DNA from: Carposina sasakii
Lineage: Eukaryota > Arthropoda > Insecta > Lepidoptera > Carposinidae
Assembly (NCBI GenBank): GCA_014607495.2
Contig: CP053169.1
Span: 2,728,001 to 2,792,000 of the forward strand
Direction: 5' to 3'
DNA: 64,000 nt
Shown here: piece after piece, positions 53,496 to 64,000 of the stretch
Layout of the letters: every line of letters begins with the position of its first letter
How positions within the stretch are numbered: the stretch's first letter is position 1
Made by a program: the position numbers and the translations under genes
The notes under the pieces: model-generated
The model's database searches: none
The model's input: only the letters and a program-made list of their open reading frames with translations
What the model was told of the DNA's origin: nothing

Positions 53496-56064
53496 TAATA
53501 TTACTATAGCAACTATTCCTTACTAAGATTACGTTATGTACTTGCAGCATTTCATTGACAAAACATTGTCTCAATTTACAAAGCAAATGTCCCAATAGGG
53601 AATATGCGTATGACATGAAAACAGATTTTTTATATTTTGTTCGAAAGATATTAGAAGTACAAACCGAATATTGCAAAAACGACATCTATCAGTTAGTAAA
53701 TACCAAAGTTATAGGTGTTTCAAGTTTGAAAATTGAAAGAAAAAAATTACAACATAAAAGGAGTAAAAACGTACAATTTTACCCATAATATGAATTATCT
53801 CATTGATTTAATGAATACTTTATTAATATCTACACCTATTAATAAACAATTATGCACAAAAATGTTATAAGTATTACATTTATAAAATAGGATTGCATTT
53901 TTTCCCATACAATTTGAGACTGTTGTGTACTATGACGTCAAAGTTTTAGTACATTTTAGTATGGAGCAAACGGAGCGTTTCAAACACATTTTGCCGGCTC
54001 GTATTTTTGATTCGCTGTAAATCCAAAACAGTTAAAATTAGACAAGCCATTTCAAGGGCAAACTTTATTTATTTTTAACGTAGATTCTAAAAGAAATCAT
54101 GCATATACCCTATTGTTCCGCGTTTGAGGTGAAATAATTCACTTTTAGGGTAACAAAAGCAAGACCATTAAATTGTTCAAACGCGGTATTGTTCTCTCTG
54201 AATGAAATTTAAATGAGAATACATATGCGAAATGCTTATTTTTATCTACTTTACTCTGTTGTGAGATAACTCGTTACGTCATGTGGAAAAGGTTGTAATG
54301 TTTTCGTATGAGTTTTTTTTATTGTAGTTTTTAATGTTCAGCGTTATAAAATGGTAGAAAAAGTTTTGCCTCATCTGACAATATTTGTCGATTATTGGAA
54401 GCTAGATGTCTCTCTATTAAGCCTTTAGAAGGATATTGCTTCAACGATGAGTCATTGGGTAATTCTATGTGTATTTAGGAGCATCATAGGTTTAAACCTT
54501 TCACCAAAGGCTATATACGTATAGCTGGTTCCGATAAATGGTTCGTAAATGACTTATGTTCCCGTGTCCAGTAGTTGGGGCAGAGGGCCGCCGCAGTACT
54601 CCACCATCTCGCTTGGCTGTAAACTTCGCGTTTTAATTCGCTGTAGGGCTTCTCTACTTTTTTCGTCTCTGTGATGATCATTCGCCACGCTATCTGCTTA
54701 GAGCAGGTGGCTTAAAGTAGGTGGTTCTGCGATAGATTTTCTAACAAGTGATATAACTAAGAGGTATATAGTGTTGCAATAAAAATGTTCAACTCGAGAT
54801 TGTAATATTCACTATTAAATAAATAGACAAGAAGATAGTACTATAATAATTCTGATTGAAGAATATGAGATTGCTGAATAGGCACTAAAGTCATAAAATC
54901 TGCAACATTAATAAATGAATAGTTCATTTAAGTGAATTAATCAATTCAATCCAGAACAAATTCACGATTAACTTTTATCACTTCATCGGCAAAATTTCAA
55001 CCGTTTCGCAGTTCAATCCAAAAATGTGCAGTGAAGCAGTAAACTGCACCATAAAACGAAGATAACTAGCACTAAAATCGGTTGCATTTCATTGTGGATA
55101 AAGGACATTGTAACCCTATTACAATGTTATAGGGTGTTTCTAGAAAGATCTTTTATTCAGGAGGCGTGGGTTGTTTCGCTTGACGACTGGGATGATGCCA
55201 AAAATCGTGAAGAGGCAAAAATAACGTTTCGAATTACATATACAATTGTGCCGTCCGGTGTTCTTCTGAAAGTGCAAAAGGGGAAAGTCTAGCTAGACTA
55301 GCTTCTCGGTAATGTTGGTTTTAGATGTCCCAGATTAGGATCGCGCATAAATACGTTGTTTAATGTGCCGCTCACTAAGACCTAATATATGCGAAATACT
55401 TTTATTTATCGATCGTGTGACTCCTACAATCGGCGTTTTAAGGGCATTGATTTGTTTAATACAAAATTTAATATTTATGAAGCGGCAACGCAGCATTTTG
55501 TGCACGCTACCTTATAATAACGGAGATCGGTTGACCAACCTGTGAAACCGGAACTGGCCCTAAGTAGTTTTTAAGTTAGTTATAGAAATTTCTACCTTTT
55601 TTGTGAATATTTAATGTTGATAAATAAATATATTTATTAAAGTAAAATCATTGCGGCCCTTGATCAATGTTGATAGTGGGGGTTTCATATATTCAGTGTG
55701 ATGTGTTTGGTTGGAGCTTCAATGTTTTTTCTGTGTTTTTATTGGTAGACACTTTGCTGGTGTATGTGCTACTTATGTATTCTAAATATATTGGTGTAAT
55801 AGTACTGTCTGTAACTCATGAAAATAATAAAAATAAAATTAAACAATGCTTTATTAAGGTGACTCCGTGCTCAATAATAATTCCAAAACGCATATAGTAC
55901 CTACTGAGTTTATTTATTAAAGTTTCGAGAAAGTTTTACGCATTTTGCGAGTCCCACGGATTTCTTGAAATCTACATAGATCGCGAACAATGTTTCAACG
56001 TAACAGTCATTTCAAATTCAAATTGGATAGTTCATCGTTCACACTTTGCCTATATATTTGACAC
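53496..56064. other. Non-coding stretch, nothing recognised
   Basis: About 2.5 kb of mostly unique AT-rich sequence. Open frames at 53555, 55092, 55363 and 55667 (60-77 codons) lack domains and clear starts. This is the best candidate for unique DNA for mapping. Confidence 0.35.
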
Positions 56065-56360
56065 TAGTGGACGCCTGCAACTCCGTCCGCGCCCGATCGT
56101 ACATACTGCAGAACAAACAAAATGTCGAAATTATCCGATATAAAAATGTTACCCCGGGATAATGCCTATGTGTTATTTTTTTTACACGTTACATTTTTAT
56201 TTACAAAAATGAAGTATTATAAATAACAGGGTGTTGGACTAACATGTAATCCTAGGAAAGTCCACTGTTATGCTTATATGTAAGCTATATCATTGTGAAG
56301 TTTCATTAAAATCCATTCAGTAGTTTTTGCGCAAAAGAGCAACAAACATACATACATCCT
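56065..56360 (+). repeat. Family F repeat, diverged
   Basis: CTAGTGGACGCCTGCAACTC, AGAACAAACAAAATGTCGAA, ATTATCCGATATAAAAATG and TAAAATCCATTCAGTAGTTT in family order. Confidence 0.6.
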
Positions 56361-56689
56361 CACAAATGACGTCGTCGCATCGTGGGAATCTACTTATTTT
56401 TTTAGTTAATAAAAACATCCTGCATTGTATCGACGACACGGGTGGGTAAATAAATATCTTATCAATATTCTTTGCTCGAAAACATACTATTCCAATTATT
56501 ACGATGGTAGCGACGGTGGCGGAATATTCTATAAAATTAGCATTCATAGGTAATATTAAGTAAATATAGAATAACAGTATAAGTTCGCTATGATACTGTT
56601 GTAGTACATACATATATGAATGGGGTAGCCAAAGCGTTCGCTAAAACTTATACAGAACTTCCTACCCATATCGGCCAAGATCACGTTAG
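56361..56689. other. Non-coding stretch, nothing recognised
   Basis: A 98-codon minus-strand frame spans part of it and has no domain. Confidence 0.3.
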
Positions 56690-57121
56690 TCAACGCTCTG
56701 TTGCTTCCAATCATTGACTTGACTATGCTGATGTAACTCTTAGATAAGTTGGACCGCCTTCTCAACATGTGTATTCGATATATTTTTTGGATTGCGTAAA
56801 TATGACCACATATCCCAATATCGTGCACAGCTAAACTGGCTCAATATAAGACATCGACGTATTCTTCACCTACTTTCCTTCTTGTTCAATACCCTGAACG
56901 ATCCTCTTGTTCCCCTATACATTTCCGACTGCTTCGAGTTCTTCTCCTCCTGCGATAGACTACTCCGGTCTAGCCGCAACAAAACCCTCCGTGAGCCCAA
57001 GCACAATGCTGCTTTGTATTCTGACTCTTTTACTGCCACTACTGTTCGTTTATGGAACGATCTACCGGTAACGATTCGGAAGTCTTCTAATGTATTTTGG
57101 AGGTATTTAAGTCGAGAGTAA
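56690..57121 (+). pseudogene. LINE RT C-terminal fragment
   Basis: Reads LDRLLNMCIRYIF, a frame change in the T-run at about 56778-56783, then RKYDHISQYRAQLNWLNIRH through FTATTVRLWNDLPVTIRKSS to a stop. The order RYIF - RKYDHI - LNWL - RR - SF - RLWNDLP is the conserved C-terminal tail of many Jockey/RTE-type LINE polymerases. Upstream catalytic domains are gone. It is a different LINE family from the other two. Confidence 0.65.
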
Positions 57122-57355
57122 CTGAGCACTACAGTCCAGAAGAGTCCAGAACCTGGTCCATGTCTAATGTCAGTATGTCAGCTTCGTGCACCTATGTATG
57201 TACTAATTATAGAATTAAGTGTATCTTTAAAATTGTTTTGCCCATTGCGCTACCATGTACATTCTCACCACAAATATTGGTTGACTGGTAGAGAATGCTG
57301 CATATCATTAAGTCCGCCAGTGTACAAACCTTTAGACGTGCAATAAAGAATTTAA
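57122..57355 (+). repeat. 3' UTR and tail of the same LINE (family H)
   Basis: GGTAGAGAATGCTGCATATC, TAAGTCCGCC and TGCAATAAAGAATTTAAAAA follow the stop. The same tail is found at 29800-29895 and 40960-41040. Confidence 0.6.
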
Positions 57356-57449
57356 AAAAAGCGTCATCTGTTTTATTCCTGTAATGCCCCGCATCAAGGT
57401 ACCTAATTTTTAATTAGTTAGTTAAGTTATAGTCAGTTAAAATTTGACA

Positions 57450-57800
57450 GGATTCGGCGGGAAAAGCTGGAAGGGTGCAGGTGTAATTTTCTTGTGAAAA
57501 TCAAAAATTATTTGTAAATGGCTTGCATGTATCCGTAGAGTGATGTTTTCTGGTAGATAAGTTATATTTTGATTACTTGTGATGTGAATCTAGTGCGTGT
57601 GCATGGTTTTATACGCAGGTAAGGTTTCTGCAATAATTTTTCATTTTGACTAACTTTACACTTGTTCTTGAGGATTTTCCCGGCGTTTCCATTCATCATC
57701 ATTATTATCATCCATCATAAATTCAGAAATCATTTACTAAAGACAATGGCTGTATGGGCTTAGTTACTTTCCTTCGGGATAAACTAAACAAAAAAAAAGA
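57450..57800 (+). mobile_element. Internally deleted copy of the 4-kb LINE
   Basis: 57450-57740 matches the 5' UTR of the LINE from its first base (GGATTCGGCGGGAAAAGCTGG, later TGTGAATCTAGTGCGTGTGC). It then jumps directly to the last 60 bases (GGCTGTATGGGCTTAGTT...CTTCGGGATAAACTAA) and an A-rich tail. All coding sequence is missing. A further 45 bases after GGTAAG are missing relative to the 4-kb copy. No clear target duplication was found. Confidence 0.7.
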
Positions 57801-58212
57801 AAAATAATAGCGCGGGAAAACGACTGACATAGACCCAGCGTCGATCAAGGCCGGTGGCCGACTGAGGGAGGGTGGAGTGGAGGGACGTTTATTTCCATAC
57901 AAATATGAGCAGGGACTAGCTTAAACTAAAAGAGCGTAAGCGACAAAACATATTTTCGCGTTTTAATTAAAAACTACACAATATGTTTAAAATGTGCAAC
58001 CTATACGTTTTTAGAGTATGTTTAACAAGTCTATTGATACAAAAATTGAGGCTTAAATCGCTCTGGTTTGCCTGTAAAATGAACAAATTTGATAAAATAG
58101 AGGTATCTTAACATAATTTTTTATCGTAAAAAAGTCAATGAATCGTGTTTCTGCAACCATAGAAAGTGAGATAATATAGTGTAGAATTCGATTATTAAAT
58201 ATCACTTTCCTA
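57801..58212. other. Non-coding stretch, nothing recognised
   Basis: No coding frame or repeat identified. Confidence 0.35.
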
Positions 58213-58214
58213 TA

Positions 58215-58300
58215 CAGGGTGTAAAAAGACAACGTTGTTATTTTAATACCTCGTATTCTTTGTAACGTAACGATAATTTTTTTCTCTGGAACCTCCTTAG
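58215..58300 (+). repeat. Partial copy of the CTGGATG/CAGGGTG element
   Basis: CAGGGTGTAAAAAGACAACG and CTCGTATTCTTTGTAACGTAA match the left arm of the next element, in the same orientation. It stops near 58296. Confidence 0.6.
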
Positions 58301-58307
58301 AACCTTA

Positions 58308-58746
58308 GTTAAGTCGATTTTTCTCATCCATTACAATATACTGGATGTAAAAAGACAACTTTGTTCTTTTAATACCTCGTATTCTTTGTAACATTACGAT
58401 CATTTTTTTCTGTGGAACCAACCCTGGGAAACCAAAAAATTCTTTTTCATTTTTTTTTATTGCAAGCAATGTATTGTTGACAAAAACTAACAAACTAACA
58501 TTTTCAAATATTAATATGGTGTCTTTAAAAAAATGTTTGTAAACTGTTTCCAGATGGATTTATTAAAAAAAAAATGCTGATATTAATGTAACTTTGGAGC
58601 TCAATATCTTAGAAAACTGTGGTTTCCCAGGGGTACTTCCATTGAAAAAAATGATCGTGATATTACAAAGAATACAAGGTATTAAAAGAACAAAGTTGTC
58701 TTTTTACACCCAGTATATTGTAATGGATGAGAAAAATCGACTTAAC
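58308..58746. mobile_element. Large palindromic MITE including inverted flanks
   Basis: Element ends CTGGATG (58341) and CACCCAG (58713) are flanked by TA. The arms are inverted for about 100 bp inward (AAAAAGACAACTTTGTTCTT). The 33 bases outside each end (GTTAAGTCGATTTTTCTCAT onward) are inverted too, so the palindrome is wider than the element. Confidence 0.7.
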
Positions 58747-58829
58747 TAACGCCAATTTTAGCGATTAGTCATCTTAATATGCCCTTCAACTTTTTTTTTA
58801 TTACACAATTCTTTTACGATGCGAGTGGT

Positions 58830-58935
58830 CACTAGAATACATAAGCTATCTCCTTACGTGCATTTCGCAAGTATCTACTAAGCTTCTTTCAGATGGGCTA
58901 GCAACATCTCACTGATCTGTATTTATCAGTTAAAT
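58830..58935 (+). repeat. Family E repeat fragment
   Basis: CACTAGAATACATAAGCTAT, CGTGCATTTCGCAAGTATCT and GGGCTAGCAACATCTCACTG. Confidence 0.5.
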
Positions 58936-59415
58936 TAAGTATTCTTCACATGGGTTTGTTTATTTCCTACATTCTTCGACCACAATCTTATCTCAAAGAT
59001 TCATGGCGCGCGGCATTTAGATAATATAATAAATAACGGTAACGGCAATTGGCGCTATGAAATAGCGCAAAAACAACTTCTGCGGGATTCCCCGGGAAGG
59101 GATGTGGGCGAGCTTTTTACTTCGTGGAAATAATTCGTGTTTTGATTGTTGAAAAGAAATCCACGCTGGAGGGTCAAACTAGGAAGAGAGAGTGAGTGAA
59201 CAAGGAAGGAAAGGTTTGAGCACTGAATGGATGAGAGGAACTTAAGAAAGTTAAAACTTGACTTAAAAAAGCTTAAACTTACTTAACAAAGATCCTTATT
59301 TCATATATCAGTGGACGCCCGAGCCGAGACTCCGTTATCGTGAACTTCTGTACAAAGTTTCGTATTAAGATAAAACCTACCTACACTAGATAGACATACA
59401 TACAGACAAAAAATT
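58936..59415. other. Non-coding stretch
   Basis: GTGGACGCCCGAGCCGAGAC at 59311 resembles a diverged family F head. Otherwise nothing. Confidence 0.35.
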
Positions 59416-59545
59416 ACGCCTCTTTCCCGGAGGGGTATTCAGAGATCACGCAAGTGGAGATCACTTGCTAAGGTCCTGACACAACTCTTTCGCTTCATCT
59501 ACATTCATGATATTCTTCATGCACGCTCGTCAGTTTAGGGTACTC
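59416..59545 (+). repeat. Family D repeat
   Basis: CGCCTCTTTCCCGGAGGGGT, AACTCTTTCGCTTCATCTAC and GATATTCTTCATGCACGCTC; compare 37670-37920. Confidence 0.45.
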
Positions 59546-59794
59546 TTGATCTTTCTCTAGAATTTCACCAATTTGATGGTGAAAGTCCGGTGAGTCTTCT
59601 AACCTTTCAACCTAATACCTAAACAAAAGCAATAAAACAGTAATATCCGAAATATATTTCATCCAGTATAAAAATATGCATACAGAACAAACAGACAATC
59701 AAAAAACCTAAAAAGTGTCGTTTTGGCTTCTTGGCACTCAAAAGGCCCCATGATTATTTTTATGCTGGTAACTCCAATTACACTGCACTTTGAG

Positions 59795-59952
59795 CATAGA
59801 GGAATAAGATGTAGATATAGAGTGCCATTGTCATACTAACGATTTCGATGCACCATTAGAGTGTCAAGGTCTGGAATTGTGAGGCACCGAAAAGTCTAAT
59901 GGTGCATCGAAACTGTTAGTATGACATTATGTCTACATCTTATTCCTCTATG
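59795..59952. mobile_element. 158-bp palindromic MITE with 7-bp target duplication
   Basis: CATAGAGGAATAAGATGTAG and CTACATCTTATTCCTCTATG are perfect ends. CTTTGAG is duplicated at 59788-59794 and 59953-59959. Inner arms carry TTTCGATGCACCATTAG. Small sister of 942-1343. Confidence 0.85.
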
Positions 59953-59959
59953 CTTTGAG

Positions 59960-60445
59960 TTACAGATTTGTTATATGTATTTAGAAGATATATGTATAGA
60001 TCACTCTATTACACAAGCAAACCTAATCCCCTTTCTAGTCCTATATCCATAGTAGATATACCTATACATATAGTACAACCCACGAACTAACTAGCCGCAT
60101 TATGTAAAACAGACGACCGGATACAAGCTATAATAGATTCAAATGCCCTCCTAATAGGGTTGAAATGGGACCGTAATTAAAATTATGTAAAACGGGATTG
60201 GAACCGAAGTTTTTTCCTCTGATTGAATATAAAGGACATGGAAATAGGAAAGGGCAAAGTCATTTGTATTCAGCGCTCATTAAAGTTCAATTTGCAATGC
60301 TGCTAATTGAGCTTGTTTTTTAATCGATGGTTGGATGTAGTGGTAAAGGTTTTAAGCGATTTGGATCCAGAAGGGCATTGGGGTGTGACACCACGTGACG
60401 TCATACATACATATACGCCGCTGGACTACTAAGAAAAATAGTTTA
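59960..60445. other. Non-coding stretch, nothing recognised
   Basis: No coding frame or repeat identified. Confidence 0.35.
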
Positions 60446-60447
60446 TA

Positions 60448-60693
60448 CAGGGTGTAACAAAAAGGGTATGTTAAGCGAAAAGCTATGTAAATACCCACTA
60501 TAGAGAACCTATCCACAAGATTTGAGATCCGAAATCACATGTTTATTTTTGCCGTGAATGTCGAAATATTCAGGAATTTTCATACAATCTTGAAAATTCA
60601 ATGTGATTTCGAGTCTCAAATTTTGGGAATAGGTTCTCTATATGGGCTATTTTTACAGCTTTTCGCTTAACATACCCTTTCTGTTACACCCTG
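60448..60693. mobile_element. 246-bp palindromic MITE, TA target duplication
   Basis: CAGGGTGTAACAAAAAGGGT and the inverted ACCCTTTCTGTTACACCCTG (one indel), arms continuing through ATGTTAAGCGAAAAGCT and GAGAACCTAT. TA lies at 60446-60447 and 60694-60695. Same terminal motif as the 22909 family, different body. Confidence 0.8.
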
Positions 60694-61369
60694 TATAGCG
60701 AATTTGCTTTTTTCTGTTTGTTCATCACTCTGTCTTTCAGTCCTATATATGAGAGTCCACTTTCGAAATACGCTATATGGATAGATCATTTTATTGAAAA
60801 AATAGATTAAAATGTACGGACCTAAAATGGATTAGAACATTTATATTACTGCGTATCACTGAAAAGTCGATTACCTTTTTTCCTACGTTAAATAAAATTA
60901 CAATTTACTTATATTGTGTTAATTTATAATTTATATTTAAAAATTAAACATAACCACTTTTGAAAAAGTATTTTTGACCCTAAGATAATAATAGACACTT
61001 TTGCATTTGTGGAAATTACGACGAATGAAGAGTTTTGAAACAGTACCACAAAAAATCTTCATAATTATTACACTCTTATTTCTGTTTCATCACACATTAA
61101 AGTTTATGGTATGTTTCTTCTTCTGGAATCTTCATTTCGTTCTTCTTGGAGAAACTGTAATATTTAAGACTATCAACAGTGAAGCCCAATCATCCCCAAA
61201 ATGTTTTATTAATAATTCACATCCTTTAGCTTTGCTGACTTAACGGGAACTCCTATATTTATAAATCAGGTTCCATGTGTTCAAACGATTTTTCTTACAA
61301 ACGTTGCCATAATTAATTACTTCAAAACATAATTGTTCTCCTTTCAGACGGCAATTTTACCATCGGTGT
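60694..61369. other. Non-coding stretch, may hold the 3' part of the next pseudogene
   Basis: An 80-codon plus-strand frame (61001-61243) is not supported. The minus strand may continue the downstream end of the pseudogene. Confidence 0.3.
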
Positions 61370-63003
61370 CTTTTCTCAAAAAGAATTTCTTCGACTCATT
61401 GAAATGGAAAATCCAGGCAATTTCAGAACTTTTTTGGTACATGATTTCCAATCATAAAATTGAAATCCTTGCCCAGTCTCGTACTGTACCAATTTTTTGA
61501 AAATATTAAAATATCGGTTTGAAATCACACGACTTACTCAGATATATTTTTCAGGTAATGAATCTACGAAGGAAATAAGGTTTTGGACGGTTATTTTTTT
61601 AATATTATTTGGAGCTTTCGATTTCAACCAGTAGGCCAGCATACCTAAAACAATTGAATTTTTGTTTTGGCCCCCACAGCCATCCAATATAATCTTTGAT
61701 ATGATTAATACCATCTTCATAAAAACTGTGTTCATTAGTTGATGGAACAAGGCTGAAGCAATCTGATTTGAACCTTTCGAAGCTTCGGTTTCAAGCCAAG
61801 TGTAAATAAATGTGTTGGAAATTTTGCGGCCCATTTGAAGGCTAGACAGATTGTTAAATTATAAGCGTAAAGCTGACGGCTTACGCGCTCTGGTCGGGAT
61901 ATTTTTACCATTTATCTTGGGGACTTTTAAGGCTAGCGTAAAACCATTTAGCCTTTAATTTATTTTTGTTTCCTTAACTGGGCTATTAGATGTTGTTTTA
62001 TAGATTGTTCACCTTCACGTGTTATAGCCTCTTTTAATGAATGCACTTGGAACAAGCATCTGTTGCTGGTGTTTTGAAGCTCAAATTAAAATACTTGTTA
62101 AATATACTTCGGAAAAACTCGTACTTCGCCTGTAATATTATTTGGATCATTATTATACAGCTCATGAAGTTTTTTTATATTGAGGTCGCTGCTTAGGTAT
62201 TGTACAGTAGACCTTCCACGCACATAATGTGATTCTACAGTTTTAAGTCCTTTTATAAACGCTTTCACAGATTCAGAACGACCTGAATACCGGAAGGATT
62301 TTCTATCACCGCCTCTTTTTTCTTGCGGGATTCCATTGTTGTCAAATGATTTCTACAAATTCTTTGAATCCGGTCCTTAGATACGTCCAAGATGGTAGTA
62401 AATGCTTTCTGGCACACTTTCTTTAATACAATTTGCCATTTCCCTCCGGTTTTTTTTAAAGTCATATTTTGGTATAAAATAACATATGGTTTGAGACTTT
62501 CTTTTTCCTTCTTTTTTCGGTGTTTGTGTTGTACAGTATTTGAATATAAATATATACTGAGTAACTTTATCTGACGATGAATAAAAATGGCGATGAAATT
62601 TACTGTAATCTTGTCGTGTTATGTACTCGCTGCACTTGTAGCCCTGTTTTGAATTTCCATGCACACACTCTGGTATTTGAGGCGGTCTTTTAGACTTATG
62701 TCTGAAGCAAAAGAGAGAAAAACCATTACCAAATATTACAAGCAAGCGAGCAAAACCACTATTGAATATAAAACGTCCGGCTTAGTGGGCGGAAAAGGGA
62801 TTCTAAGTTTTTTGTTGTTAGTACCTAGAACGCAAGTTTTAAGGAAGTGTAAATAAATGAGCATAACCGTAAAAAGATCTCAGTTAAGGATCAAACATAA
62901 CCTTACCTGTTCAACTTTGCAAGCTTCCATGTAGATTTATCAGCAATTTTTTCCGCCCTCTTCGACTTGGTGCTGCATTAACCTCTTGTTCTTGAATTTC
63001 CAT
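61370..63003 (-). pseudogene. Decayed spliced gene of the 'CGGQNKN' protein family
   Basis: On the minus strand, exon 1 (63003-62907, ATG at 63003) ends AG before GTAAGG. Intron 62906-62702 (205 bases) ends TTTTGCTTCAG. Exon 2 then reads RHKSKRPPQIPEC, YKCSEYITRQDYSKFHRHFY, KKVCQKAFTTILDVSKDRI, ESHYVRGRSTVQYLSSDLNI, ILDGCGGQNKNSIVLGMLAY and an EtGqGFQFYDWK-like segment near 61480. This order is what I know from a family of uncharacterised animal proteins with a C/D-GGQNKN motif (I believe now a DUF in Pfam, perhaps DUF7869). Several frame changes (for example in the A6 run of exon 1 and near 62450) and stops show it is dead. The function of the family is unknown to me; it may derive from a transposon. 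Confidence 0.65.
62702..62906 (-). other. Intron of the pseudogene (GT-AG)
   Basis: Donor AG|GTAAGG and acceptor CTTTTGCTTCAG|A; joining them keeps the exon frame open across the junction (Arg codon split AG/A). Confidence 0.6.
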
Positions 63004-63339
63004 TATCCAATTTATTTTAATTTTATTACTTGCACGTAGAGCTTACAATTCAACTGGTATAGCAAAATGACACTAACAGTCAAGACATTTGCACGATCAC
63101 GGGGTAACATGGCGAGAAAGTTGACATTAACTTAGAGTGGTTTGAAAGTGAACTGTCAATGCATATAGCGAGTTTTGCAGGAGTATTGAATATTATAACC
63201 CTAATTTACGCGTTACATACCAAGTTTTGCAAGAGATTGATGAATACATAATAAGGCATTTTAAAAAACAAAGAATGGCTGTCTTGACGATTTTTGTTTT
63301 TTTTTAACTTAGCGGGGTTTGCAAGTGGACTATATAGGT

Positions 63340-63660
63340 ACATAACACACACGGCTGTGTTCCCGAAATGGGGTAGACGGAAATGCAGGATCGTAAAGGA
63401 GCTCCCACAGCCACGTTTAGTATAGCGGGAACAGTGGGGTGAGCACAAACCTCTCCATAGTCGTAACGCTAGCAACAAACTGTCAAATCACATAGATTTT
63501 GTTAGCGAGTCGCTAGCGTTACGCCGCGTAAAAAGGTTCGCGCTTACCCCATAGATATAAATGGTCAGTGACGAGTTGCTAGCTTGTCGTCTCAGAGAAT
63601 GCCCGAGTTCCTTAGACTGGTTTTAAATCAGCCTTAGTGGACTCTTACGATGTGCACGGA
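63340..63660 (-). repeat. Family E repeat, minus, interrupted by a MITE
   Basis: CACGGCTGTGTTCCCGAAAT to GCGGGAACAG, then resuming at ATATAAATGGTCAGTGACGA through GAATGCCCGAGTTCCTTAGA. The MITE at 63435-63551 lies between. Confidence 0.65.
63435..63551. mobile_element. 117-bp MITE, sister of 37710-37825
   Basis: TGGGGTGAGCACAAACCT and the inverted AGGTTCGCGCTTACCCCA, with the shared inside block CAAATCACATAGATTTTG and GCGAGTCGCTAGCGTTACGC. Confidence 0.75.
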
Positions 63661-63671
63661 AAGAGATCAAG

Positions 63672-63907
63672 GTAAATGTCCCATGTCAGCCCGTGGGTAT
63701 CGTACGAGGCGATTAAGGGTATCCGGAAGGTGGGCAGCAGCGCCTCCCGTGTTGACAACATAGTCCAAAATACAAACTGCGGTCACCAACCCGCCTGCCC
63801 AGCGTGGTGACTATGGGAAAATACCCCCTATGGCAGTCTTGTGGCGTGCCCTGGGGGAGGCCTACGTCTAGCAGTGGACTGCAATAGGCTGATGATGATG
63901 ATGATTA
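63672..63907 (-). repeat. Family A repeat, near full length, minus
   Basis: GGGTATCGTACGAGGCGATT, GGGCAGCAGCGCCTCCCGTG, ACCCGCCTGCCCAGCGTGGT and a GATGATGATGAT end. Reverse complement of 20325-20560. Confidence 0.75.
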
Positions 63908-64000
63908 GGGTAAATCAAACTAGACAAAATTTGGTAAGCAGATAGAAGCATAGGTACGATTATATAAGTAACGATAAACGAATAATTCCTTTATTTTTAC

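Noticed and set aside
57097..57291. 64-codon frame after the LINE C-terminus
   Set aside because: Lies in the LINE 3' UTR, no domain.

Overview
This window looks like a stretch of insect nuclear genome, almost certainly from a moth or butterfly. It is AT-rich and has no prokaryotic gene organisation. It is packed with interspersed repeats of the kind that fill lepidopteran genomes: (ATC)n-associated repeats with the core CAGTCCACTGCTGGACGTAG, tRNA-derived SINE pieces, 'GGACGCCCGCGACTTCGTCC' repeats and many palindromic miniature DNA transposons (MITEs). No typical multi-exon host gene is recognisable. The window is best read as intergenic or intronic DNA dominated by transposable elements.

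Layout. 0-4 kb: small repeats and a 402-bp MITE inserted into another repeat. 4.0-15.25 kb: one nested composite. An endonuclease/reverse-transcriptase LINE (4007-15252, with a 10-bp target duplication) carries in its 3' UTR a complete Ty3/Gypsy LTR retrotransposon on the minus strand (7854-14754). That element has 788-bp LTRs differing at one visible base, a TTGC target duplication, gag, and pol joined to gag by a textbook A-AAA-AAC slippery site. 15-32 kb: SINE/MITE debris, including a pogo/Tigger-like MITE with TA target duplication and a run of three DNA elements back to back. 32.5-34.2 kb: a 5'-truncated LINE on the minus strand, split by another repeat. 35.3-36.3 kb: an intact single-exon ORF (180 aa, minus) with TATA-like and poly(A) signals, weakly like the gag domain of BEL/Pao elements. 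36-46.7 kb: more MITEs, including a head-to-head pair forming a 0.8-kb palindrome, and a tRNA-like sequence. 46.4-51.5 kb: a second LINE with a PHD-finger/coiled-coil ORF1 and an open 907+ codon endonuclease/RT ORF2. 56-58 kb: a decayed LINE C-terminus and an internally deleted copy of the first LINE. 58-61 kb: MITEs. 61.4-63.0 kb: a decayed spliced gene (minus strand) of the family carrying a CGGQNKN motif, with a visible GT-AG intron. 63.3-63.9 kb: nested small repeats.

How the parts relate. The autonomous elements (LINEs, Gypsy) supply endonuclease, reverse transcriptase and integrase. The many short palindromic elements encode nothing and must have been moved by transposases not present here. 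Insertions inside insertions give a relative order in time: the LINE at 4 kb came before the Gypsy element within it, and repeat family 'E' came before the MITEs at 0.9 kb and 63.4 kb.

Repeat families are labelled A-K here for convenience only. A, B and C are (ATC)n-associated repeats sharing CAGTCCACTGCTGGACGTAG-like cores. D has an 'ACCTCTTTCGCCTC' core. E is the 'CTAGCAACTTGTCACTGATC' repeat. F is 'GGACGCCCGCGACTTCGTCC'. G is 'ACCCGACTGC...GAGGGTTATG'. H is the LINE tail 'GGTAGAGAATGC'. I is a small TIR element with 'AAGGTCTACCAAAAAGTACT' ends. J is a SINE-like repeat with 'ATCCCAGTCACGGGCC'. K is 'CCCCGTAAGGGATAAAGGCG'. Family assignments rest on reading repeated motifs by eye, so boundaries are approximate unless a target duplication is named.
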